A stretch of DNA of 16,797 nt from Candidatus Pacearchaeota archaeon (GTDB lineage: Archaea; Nanobdellota; Nanobdellia; Pacearchaeales; GW2011-AR1), in NCBI GenBank assembly GCA_023140635.1, contig JAGLLG010000014.1:1-16797 (forward strand), in the 5' to 3' direction. A program made the position numbers and the translations under genes. Below, in pieces: positions 7,101 to 13,600 of this stretch. Each line of letters starts with the position of its first letter. Within the stretch, counting starts at the first letter, position 1. A model generated the notes under the pieces. The model was not told where the DNA came from. It ran no database searches and worked only from the letters and a program-made list of their open reading frames with translations.

Positions 7101-8875
7101 ATCTCGTTAGGATAATCACACCACCCAAATCCGTTGAACGCAGATGTTCCAATAGAATCATTCGTCCAACTACAATATCCCATGGCCGAACCAACACAAG
7201 CAGCTTCAGCATCAGGTCCACTAGTCCAATCAGTTCCATTACTTTGAAACTCGCAAGCCCAACACGAAGTATCACAATTACCTTTATTACCCTCGCCACC
7301 ACCATCATCAATATCAAAGAACCCTGTCATCTCACACCAAGAATCTTGCTTCAAAATATTATTTTCAAGATAATACTCTGTCTGCCAAGTCCCGCCTGAA
7401 GCAGTACAAGAACTTTTACTACCAATCACTCCCAAATCCGTCTCTCCTCCCGAACCAAACACAGCACCAGGATTAAAAGTACAATTCTTCACAATCGTAG
7501 AACTATTATCCCAAACACATGGCATCAGGAAATCTTCAATTAACTGCATACATAAAGTATAATTATTTTTTGAATCTACATGTTCACAGAAAGGAACCGG
7601 TGGCTCGGGCTTTTTATCAGAACTAGTTCCAGCAGTACAATAATCGCCAACAATGGTAGCATTAGTCGTTCCCCACATACAATTCGGCAAAGGTCCAAAC
7701 TTACATGCAGATTTTAATTTAATATCCGTACAGGCTAAATCGGCAGTATTATTCGCATTGGTAACTAATTGGGACCCTCCAAAATCATGACCCTCACACC
7801 ACCCAACATTCTTGTTATAACAAATATTATCATCACTATTATTCGTTGTTCCAAAAATACCCACAGTACTATTACAATAAGCACAACCAGTTATATTGCC
7901 ACAAACCTTCGGTTGATTATCCGCGAACCAACAATGAGCTCCACCACCAAACATAAAACCTCCTCCTCCTCCAGCAAAATCACCACTCGGCATCACACAA
8001 GCTCCTGTAGAATTATACCATCCTCCTTGATTAAAGCAAGAGTCAGTATCATTAAATGCCCCGAAACCACCGTCACCGTATGAATCCAAACATTCATCAT
8101 TCCCACTAGAATTATAAGTACATGGCATATATAAATCATTCATCAAGGTATTACATTTCGTCTCATTATTTCCAGCATCGCTACACATCTTCGACATGCA
8201 CCATCCTCCACCATAACTGGAATTTTCGTAGAAACACATACCATCAAATTGTATCTCACAAAGAGACTCATTATCATCATAACTCCAGCAACCAGTTTGC
8301 TCGCAACATCCAATATCATCCAACGTTGCAGAAGGATTCTCCATCTGAGCATCAGACAAAGATTTTATCGAACACCAACTATTTTCATTAGCCCCATTTG
8401 CTTTCCAATTACAAGAATTCATTCCACAAGCCGCTTTGTCCCCATCATAATTCCAACAGCCATCTGTCATTCCGCCCCAATCCATATTATCCCAATTACC
8501 CATACATCCCCCAGAAGTAGTAGACTGAGTTCCATTAGGATACCACATAACAAAATAAGGATCCCAAGTACAACTAAGATTATAATTTGAAGAATTTAAT
8601 AAAGGGTTATAAGTTTCATTTTCACAAAAAGATTGATTTGTTCCATCATAATCCCAACATCCAATATCCATACAACATCCAATGTCATCATCACACCAAG
8701 GATCATCTGCTTGAGTTTTCCACTGACATCCGCTTACTGCCACACACTGTCCCAATGAAGTTCCTGTCTCCGCCCAACAATCCTCCCAGCTCGCAGAAAC
8801 ACTTCCAGAAAAAAACAAAACACCGACGACTAAAAACATCACCAAAGAAAAACTTCTAAAAGATTTTATCACCAT
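4199..8875 (-). CDS. Giant secreted cysteine-rich surface protein
   Basis: This 1558-residue protein has no named family that I recognise. A signal peptide (1-28, ending SGSVSA) precedes about 1000 residues of short disulfide-type modules built around CWxYDxNExxC and CxWxNDS.WC. I count about 108 cysteines overall. NxS/T sequons are very frequent, suggesting heavy N-glycosylation. Two acidic, probably calcium-binding motifs of type C.NG.DDD..G..DC.DP.C lie near residues 682-701 and 1228-1248. A cysteine-poor region from about 1010 to 1225 includes WYLDTDGSETGGC. A fibronectin-III-like stretch (TAPTVMFSKVEVLSD...) starts near 1272, and a beta-rich end follows. There is no C-terminal membrane segment, so attachment may depend on the adjacent 211-residue anchored protein. 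Pellicle, S-layer-like coat and host-attachment roles are all possible. A TATA box 29 nt upstream supports the ATG at 8875. Confidence 0.85.
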   Translation of the reverse strand: MVIKSFRSFSLVMFLVVGVLFFSGSVSASWEDCWAETGTSLGQCVAVSGCQWKTQADDPWCDDDIGCCMDIGCWDYDGTNQSFCENETYNPLLNSSNYNLSCTWDPYFVMWYPNGTQSTTSGGCMGNWDNMDWGGMTDGCWNYDGDKAACGMNSCNWKANGANENSWCSIKSLSDAQMENPSATLDDIGCCEQTGCWSYDDNESLCEIQFDGMCFYENSSYGGGWCMSKMCSDAGNNETKCNTLMNDLYMPCTYNSSGNDECLDSYGDGGFGAFNDTDSCFNQGGWYNSTGACVMPSGDFAGGGGGFMFGGGAHCWFADNQPKVCGNITGCAYCNSTVGIFGTTNNSDDNICYNKNVGWCEGHDFGGSQLVTNANNTADLACTDIKLKSACKFGPLPNCMWGTTNATIVGDYCTAGTSSDKKPEPPVPFCEHVDSKNNYTLCMQLIEDFLMPCVWDNSSTIVKNCTFNPGAVFGSGGETDLGVIGSKSSCTASGGTWQTEYYLENNILKQDSWCEMTGFFDIDDGGGEGNKGNCDTSCWACEFQSNGTDWTSGPDAEAACVGSAMGYCSWTNDSIGTSAFNGFGWCDYPNEMELGGSGDCNTDCENCNFMNDPEGACGGSVLECQWVKDSSLVGSCVDASKKICDNDCFSCYSDNDCYNSSVSCEWDNDFALCKPQGYSGEVCFNGFDDDGDGMVDCGDPDCGFDNFCGGSAFGGDCFSKLTEGTCDQTFAFALDGNDLNCTWVNNEWETTGHCDMPGSDCWQYDDNLSACGEVPGCTNDSSSMMMGGNSMCDINMTLMDSSNCWNYDANETYCASDGGNNCQWVNDSWCEGNDDPWCAEFGGWCDFKPFATCMGLNSTSCGFNSNCTWKEDSYSMMDGDAGGWCDVACFNPNFGLDECQNESFGGLCEYRNMSETCQPAMFMMIGMGDGGQTGCWQYDGNETGCALNSVTCQYKNDTYANNNLTGEPAGWCMDKAEFDHFGEMKGDVIELAMDSDNFVTFPPTAEMGVSGEVDLMGMGMRVTDEGFNFGVGVYNISKAVMCNGYNVGAGMDSGGDVSEGVMGAGSATTKFYWYLDTDGSETGGCNAYGGGTYAGYEFMIQYVSSNETGSVVETKKLMKCNNESSSWVSTNVLITTSKQMSCGEIGGVMVALEKQGLEMFGEYSKTANMRIFLASSNGSDSRTNPSDYIGPGYYTPGMIDFGFVDCSNPNTKDPKCKNMQKFGFNVFEECMNGVDDDENGLIDCADPMCLFTPKCAELLGNDAFAFGVVDGDKTAPTVMFSKVEVLSDAAFMKVDTNEPSSLNVSFYHNDSTCTVLNPNVSLSDEGSETYQAYAKFKPFHSIDLTEDTLSYLLENGTSYYYKITVCDPSDNCAVSACSNFTTKTSTLAKSFIFKLDLPDGYTVDIPALNKTGYNFTETFNISGVPTTFDVGIKTNTSVTKNMNITVHSDCGDGMSMGFYGVNVFEPVKLDMTNAFICNESTNMMGMNSSLKKWNTLIDEMHLGGASDYIQIEMPVEYSSANTFNYVDDAGANATDVDDYVNCSGTTTTVCKVPVSLGF

Positions 8876-8900
8876 CTTAAAAAATAGTTATAATAGTTAC

Positions 8901-8908
8901 TTTAAATA
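8901..8908 (-). promoter_or_regulatory. TATA box for the surface-protein operon
   Basis: TATTTAAA (minus strand) is centred about 29 nt before the ATG at 8875. It predicts a leaderless mRNA for the giant cysteine-rich protein and its anchored partner. The rest of the 116-nt gap to the toxin gene holds nothing else I can identify. Confidence 0.5.
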
Positions 8909-8991
8909 CTTTACCCCTAATTAATAATCAAAAACAACCTCAAAACTATCTACGAAATAAACTTACCCTCGACAAATAACAAAATCCAATA

Positions 8992-9240
8992 TTACCCATA
9001 AACATTTTTCCGATAACCAATCCTCAAAACAATAATCCTCTTCCCCAAAACAATCACATCAATAACCACCCGATAATCTTTAATCCTCAATCGCCACAAC
9101 TTATTCCCATGCAACTTCTTCAAAAAATGAAACGGATTCTCTCTGATAGAATATATTTTTTTCAAAATAAAATCACAATCTTCTTGAGGGATCTTCTTCA
9201 AAAACTTTTTAGAAGAACGAGAAAAATTAAGCTTATACAT
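8992..9240 (-). CDS. RelE/ParE-superfamily toxin (mRNA interferase-like)
   Basis: This 82-residue protein has the compact RelE fold pattern: FSRSSKKFLKKIP at the N-terminus, two helices, then LKKLHGNKLWRLRIKDYRVVIDV and a final strand plus RIGYRKNVY. R50, R52, R57 in the DYR motif, R77 and Y81 occupy positions that in RelE toxins bind and cleave ribosome-bound mRNA, so the toxin looks intact. Its ATG overlaps the antitoxin stop by one base (TAATG), the usual coupled arrangement with the antitoxin first. A ParE-type gyrase poison belongs to the same superfamily, but the basic residues and archaeal origin favour a RelE-like RNase. Confidence 0.85.
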   Translation of the reverse strand: MYKLNFSRSSKKFLKKIPQEDCDFILKKIYSIRENPFHFLKKLHGNKLWRLRIKDYRVVIDVIVLGKRIIVLRIGYRKNVYG

Positions 9241-9476
9241 TATTCAAGCAACACTCCAAGATCCTTAGCAACTTCTTCAATACTATAAACCTCGCCCCTC
9301 TCAACCTCTTTCAAGGCGACATTTATCTCGTCAATTTCCTCAGAAGTCAATTCCTCATTCTCATACTCCTCAATGATCACATTAATCACCTCGTCATAGG
9401 ATTCCCTCTCAAACCTCTTCAATTCTTTTAGTCTTTCAAGAGTATTTACCCCAATCTGAATCGTAGTTTTTTCCAT
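9240..9476 (-). CDS. Ribbon-helix-helix antitoxin of the RelE pair
   Basis: The 78 residues start MEKTTIQIGVNTLERLKELK, an archaeal ribbon-helix-helix DNA-binding strand and helix (about 1-40). An acidic C-terminal half (LTSEEIDEINVALKEVERGE) should wrap around and neutralise the toxin. Such antitoxins repress their own promoter. The frame also opens upstream at a TTG (9488). The ATG at 9476 is preferred because the TATA box at 9499-9505 would start transcription at about this ATG, and because the RHH strand begins directly after it. The gene overlaps the toxin start by one base. It lies between the two giant surface-protein genes on the same strand. Confidence 0.8.
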   Translation of the reverse strand: MEKTTIQIGVNTLERLKELKRFERESYDEVINVIIEEYENEELTSEEIDEINVALKEVERGEVYSIEEVAKDLGVLLE

Positions 9477-9498
9477 ATTATACACCAACTATAACTAC

Positions 9499-9512
9499 TA
9501 TATAAGCTTTTT
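9499..9512 (-). promoter_or_regulatory. BRE/TATA promoter of the toxin-antitoxin operon
   Basis: On the minus strand AAAAGC followed directly by TTATATA forms a purine-rich BRE-like element plus TATA box, centred about 26 nt before the ATG at 9476. It is the best promoter match in the window. Autorepression by the antitoxin here is expected for the family but not directly visible. Confidence 0.55.
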
Positions 9513-9523
9513 CCTAACACAAA

Positions 9524-12500
9524 TCAAAAACCCCTAACCACTTCACCCGTAACAACCCCTTTATCTTCCCAAGGATCCTCACCAGTCCTCTCTTCATCAC
9601 CCATATCGTCCCTGTCACCACCCTTATCCCCCGAAGTCATCATCTTAAAAAAAGTTTTAAACAGATCCTTAGCATCTCTCTCCGCACTCTCAGGATAAAC
9701 TTTCGCAGAATTCATTATATCCATTACCTTAAAATACATTTTAATCTCATTAACAAAACTTTTTACCATCCCAATTTTCCTCGGTCTTCTATCCCATGGA
9801 GGAGACTCCGTCTCAGCCCCACGCATATCTCTCTCTTCCATATCAATCAAATCATAAACTTTATCAAAATCAATTTCAATTCGAACATCTTCTGCATCCG
9901 CCTCTTCAGGAAGCATGGGCTCCATAATCAAAATATCCTCCTCATTAACTTGCGCATAGATATTAAACACAAGTTCTCCCGTCGCTGGCTCAACAAAATT
10001 AATATTAACATCAAGATTCCCCCCATACTTCCCAGCAACAGATCTAATCTTTTTCATAAAACCCTTATCTTGTTTTATTCTCTCTCTTTCTTCTACTGTC
10101 AAACCCTCCTCGTTATTCCTCTCCGCTTTCTCCTCAGGAGGACCAGGAAACTCGTGCTCCTTCATCGCTTTTTGCATCTCATACTTAATAAACTCCTTAG
10201 GTGGAAAAATCCAGACTTTCATATAAGGAGAAATAATCGTAACCTTTCCCTCAATCCCAGGAATCTTAACTTCTCTAACTTCTTCCCAATACTCTAAACT
10301 TCCATAATCACTATCATAACTTAAATTAATCAAATTATAATCCATTATATCGCCAACGTCGTCGAGATCAACACATTGCATTCTATTTGCCATTTCTCTC
10401 TGATTATCTACATTCCTCCAATAAAGCTCAAAAATTCCAGACATATGTTGCTCCCAATTCTCTGCAGAATTAACAAGGTATTTCTCAAAAAACCATACGG
10501 CAAATTCCTGGTTAAAACCTTCCTCAATCTCTTCCCTCTGCCTCTTCAAATTATCCAAATCCCATTTACACCAATCAGCGTCCCCACCAGAATAGTACTT
10601 TTGTTTCATTGGCTGAATTTTATCAAAAGGCTCACCCCATCCATTAAAATGAACAAATCCTTCAGTTTTTTGTTGAGCAGTTCTACACTGTCCACCGACC
10701 ATAAACACACCTTTCTCTTCCTTACGAAAATGATTCTCTTCAAAATAACTTTCAAACTCTTCCAAACCCTCTCCAATACAAACATTAACACATTCTTCCG
10801 AACACCTTCCAATATCATACCTTTCACCGTCTAACTTCTCTTCACACTTTTTCTTACACTCATCAGGACAATCCTTTTCTCTCTGCCGTCTTTCCTTTTC
10901 CCACTCACTATCTTCATATCCTCCATCATCTCTCCAATCATCCTCGTTCCAATTCTCTTCAAAATCCCCATGGTCTTCTTTTCCCTCGCCACATTCTACA
11001 TTATAACCACTTACACAACCTTGATCATCATATATCTTCTCATGCCAACAATTTTCTTCTGTTTCGGGAGGAGAACCAGCATCAGGACAAGTTTCATCGT
11101 CCACAAAATTATCATCAGGTGTACCCTCTTCATCATTCACAGTTCCCTCACCAGAACTCTCCTCGATAACTCCCGCATCTTCTTCAACAGTTTCTTCAAC
11201 GACAACTTCAGGTTCACTCTCTTCTACAACATCTTCCACCCCTTCAGCAACAACAGCTCCAGTAATCCTCCTAACTATTGTCCCAAAAAAATTAAAAATA
11301 ACATTTCCAGTTATCTCTGAAGATTCCTCCTCACTAGATTCTTCAACTACATCCTCCTCGACAATTTCTTCAACTTCAGGTTCTTCAGCCTCTTCTTCAA
11401 TAATTTCTACAGCCCCTTCCTCAACATCTTCCTCAACATCTTCCTCAACATCTTCCTCAACATCTTCCTCAACATCTTCCTCAACATCTTCCCCAACATC
11501 TTCCTCAACAACTTTAGGAAGTGTAACACATTTACCGTTGCTGCAAACATCATCATTCCCACCACAATCTTCTCTTACCTCACACTCAACCCCAGTTTCC
11601 TCTTCACATACCCATTCACAACTACAGTCAGGAACAAGACCAGAGTATTTCCAACTGCCAGAACAATCCACATATATCGTTGACGCAAAATCCTGCTCAC
11701 AATACTGCCTACAGTCTCCTTCAACCGAATCAGGGCATTCAACATTAAGACTCACCCATAATCCATCCGCACATATACTTGTCACCAACTCATCCCCAGA
11801 AGAACATTGTTCTATACTCTTCTCTCCATCGACACATACAGCATCGATACATTCTTTTAATTCTGTTACCTGGCATCCACCATCGATACACTCAGCAACA
11901 CCACACCTTGGCTGAGAACAATCATCACTAACTTCACAAGTCTCCGTTTCATCAATACAAATCGGAGGTAAAGGACAACCATTTACACCTTCTCCACTAA
12001 ATATTACCTTACCGTCACATTCAATTGCATTATATATAGGACAAATAGCACAATCCTCAGAACAGTTTTCTCTTTCCCCATCTTCACAAATATTATTACC
12101 ACAAACAGCCTCTTGATCTCCATCAGTATCTTCCTTCAACTGACAAACACTAGAAATACAATATAAATTTATTTTCTCTGTTTCCGTACCATTACCCTCG
12201 ATAACTTCAGTCACCCCGCAAACTTTACCTGCACACTGATCATCTGCACAATCTGAAAAACCATTCCCATTATCATCCTCAAAATTATCACAGATCTCCT
12301 GACCTTTATCAACAAATAGTTCTATAAGCCTTTTTTCAAAACCAACCTCCTCAAAATAAAATTCTTTCTTATCATAACTTTCAAACAAACTCAAATAAAA
12401 ATCTTTTCTCTCTTGGTAATTCTTCTCTCTTAATTCCTGTTCTATTTCTCTTTCTAATTTTTCAAGCACCCTCCAATCATCTCGCGTTTGATCCTCTCTA

Positions 12501-13555
12501 GTTTCCAAAGCTCTTCTCTTAGGTTCTAATGTTTCCTGAACTTCTTCCCAGATATTATTTGATCTTTCATTCCAGGCATCGTTTAACATCCACAACATAC
12601 TTTTATAAGACATTGCACGACTATAATCACCTTCCTCTAAAGATTTTTTAATATCATTAACCACGTTCCTAAGTTCATTCTTAAATCCCTCAAAATCCAT
12701 ATCCTTATATTTACTTTTAGAGCCAGAATCTCGAACATCTTCAGGCATTTTGAATCTTCCTCGACTATCCAACCACATATCAAGATTGATCCATTTCCAT
12801 TCACACTCATCACAAATCTCAAGCCTCATCATAGCCTGAACTTCATCGTCATCGTAAAAATCAATTTCCTGAACAAGTATTTTTTGCTTTTCTCTTTGAT
12901 TTTCTGAACCAAAAATAGACTTCATAATATCCTCACACTTCCCCTGATTCCCCCTAAAATAATTTTCAAAAGCTTTTTCTGCATTAACACTTTCTTTCGC
13001 AAGAGCTTCACCATTTTCTTCCGAAGGATCTAAATTAAATGCATTTGCTAAAATTTTAATATCATCTATTTTACCTTCAATATCTATCTGCTCTTCGGGT
13101 TTTTGAAACTCTGTCTGAAAATGTAACCTATAAACTAACAGTTTTTCATCATTTTTTTTAAATATCGAAGGAAACGCACTTAACCTAATTTGAATTTTCT
13201 TCCCGTCGAAGACAATCTTCTTCCAAATAGGAACCTCCTCGTCCAACTTCATCTCATTCCCCTCGTTCTCAACCCAAACCCATCTTGTTTCTTCGTTAGG
13301 TTTTCCTAAAGCCTGCTCTATTTGAGTTTGTTTTAAAATACCACCCTCATGTTTTCCAACAGCACCCAACTCTTCATTCAAACTTTCCCTCACAGAACTC
13401 AAATAAACCATTAACTGAACATAATTAATATTTCCAATCTCATACTCTTCAGCATAATATGTAACTTTTTGCAGTTCATCTTCGACAGAACCAGCTAAAA
13501 CACTAGGTAGAAAAAATAAAGACAATATAAAAAATATCATCACACTTTTTTTCAT
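9524..13555 (-). CDS. Large secreted surface protein with Cys-rich motifs, EEDV repeats and ITG motifs
   Basis: No named family is recognised. From the ATG at 13555 the protein has 1343 residues; a TTG at 13573 lies too close to the TATA box to be transcribed in a leaderless mRNA. A signal peptide (1-21, LFFLPSVLA) is followed by a mostly helical, highly charged region (to about 420). Next come CDNFEDDNGNGFSDCADDQC (near 425-445), CEDGERENCSEDC (near 488-500) and further cysteine pairs to about 670. An acidic EEDV tandem repeat (681-713), a Glu/Val-rich linker and two ITG motifs (ITGNVIF near 748, ITGAVV near 764) follow. The rest is helical and acidic with a CxxxCKKKC cluster near 892; it ends VVTGEVVRGF. 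No C-terminal membrane helix is visible. A structural or adhesive surface role is inferred. Confidence 0.82.
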   Translation of the reverse strand: MKKSVMIFFILSLFFLPSVLAGSVEDELQKVTYYAEEYEIGNINYVQLMVYLSSVRESLNEELGAVGKHEGGILKQTQIEQALGKPNEETRWVWVENEGNEMKLDEEVPIWKKIVFDGKKIQIRLSAFPSIFKKNDEKLLVYRLHFQTEFQKPEEQIDIEGKIDDIKILANAFNLDPSEENGEALAKESVNAEKAFENYFRGNQGKCEDIMKSIFGSENQREKQKILVQEIDFYDDDEVQAMMRLEICDECEWKWINLDMWLDSRGRFKMPEDVRDSGSKSKYKDMDFEGFKNELRNVVNDIKKSLEEGDYSRAMSYKSMLWMLNDAWNERSNNIWEEVQETLEPKRRALETREDQTRDDWRVLEKLEREIEQELREKNYQERKDFYLSLFESYDKKEFYFEEVGFEKRLIELFVDKGQEICDNFEDDNGNGFSDCADDQCAGKVCGVTEVIEGNGTETEKINLYCISSVCQLKEDTDGDQEAVCGNNICEDGERENCSEDCAICPIYNAIECDGKVIFSGEGVNGCPLPPICIDETETCEVSDDCSQPRCGVAECIDGGCQVTELKECIDAVCVDGEKSIEQCSSGDELVTSICADGLWVSLNVECPDSVEGDCRQYCEQDFASTIYVDCSGSWKYSGLVPDCSCEWVCEEETGVECEVREDCGGNDDVCSNGKCVTLPKVVEEDVGEDVEEDVEEDVEEDVEEDVEEDVEEGAVEIIEEEAEEPEVEEIVEEDVVEESSEEESSEITGNVIFNFFGTIVRRITGAVVAEGVEDVVEESEPEVVVEETVEEDAGVIEESSGEGTVNDEEGTPDDNFVDDETCPDAGSPPETEENCWHEKIYDDQGCVSGYNVECGEGKEDHGDFEENWNEDDWRDDGGYEDSEWEKERRQREKDCPDECKKKCEEKLDGERYDIGRCSEECVNVCIGEGLEEFESYFEENHFRKEEKGVFMVGGQCRTAQQKTEGFVHFNGWGEPFDKIQPMKQKYYSGGDADWCKWDLDNLKRQREEIEEGFNQEFAVWFFEKYLVNSAENWEQHMSGIFELYWRNVDNQREMANRMQCVDLDDVGDIMDYNLINLSYDSDYGSLEYWEEVREVKIPGIEGKVTIISPYMKVWIFPPKEFIKYEMQKAMKEHEFPGPPEEKAERNNEEGLTVEERERIKQDKGFMKKIRSVAGKYGGNLDVNINFVEPATGELVFNIYAQVNEEDILIMEPMLPEEADAEDVRIEIDFDKVYDLIDMEERDMRGAETESPPWDRRPRKIGMVKSFVNEIKMYFKVMDIMNSAKVYPESAERDAKDLFKTFFKMMTSGDKGGDRDDMGDEERTGEDPWEDKGVVTGEVVRGF
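11416..11511 (-). repeat. 12-bp tandem repeat encoding EEDV
   Basis: Eight units of a 12-bp sequence (plus-strand unit CTTCCTCAACAT) run without interruption; the seventh carries one change (CTTCCCCAACAT, giving GEDV) and the eighth differs in its last base. The middle units are identical at DNA level, a sign of recent expansion. As 12 is a multiple of three, copy-number change keeps the reading frame and alters only the length of an acidic linker. Confidence 0.9.
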
Positions 13556-13575
13556 AATATCTAATAGTTTCAATA

Positions 13576-13585
13576 CTATTAAAAG
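13576..13585 (-). promoter_or_regulatory. TATA box for the 1343-residue surface-protein gene
   Basis: CTTTTAATAG (minus strand), preceded by an A-rich BRE-like stretch, is centred about 26 nt upstream of the ATG at 13555. This supports the ATG over the TTG at 13573. It lies within the 45-nt gap after the purA stop. Confidence 0.5.
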
Positions 13586-13600
13586 TTTTTGGAAAATAAT

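Noticed and set aside
3940..8859. Many plus-strand ORFs of 90-120 codons opposite the giant cysteine-rich gene
   Set aside because: They are frame shadows: very rich in Ile, Thr, Ser and His from the complement of Asp/Asn/Gly/Cys codons, with no domain or promoter, while the minus-strand frame has a signal peptide and ordered repeats.
9477..9488. TTG start giving the antitoxin four extra residues
   Set aside because: The TATA box at 9499-9505 would place the transcript start at about the ATG (9476), so the TTG would not be in the mRNA.
11416..11511. Regular repeats that could suggest a CRISPR array
   Set aside because: The unit is 12 bp with no spacers and lies in frame inside a coding region; it is a coding minisatellite.
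9950..11915. Plus-strand ORFs opposite the 1343-residue surface gene, one of them 152 codons
   Set aside because: Their composition (Phe, Leu, Ser, Pro, His) is what the complement of a Glu-rich gene produces; no recognisable motif or start signal.
13556..13573. TTG start giving the large surface protein six extra residues
   Set aside because: It lies too close to the TATA box at 13576-13585 and would put charged and extra residues before a normal signal peptide; the ATG at 13555 fits better.
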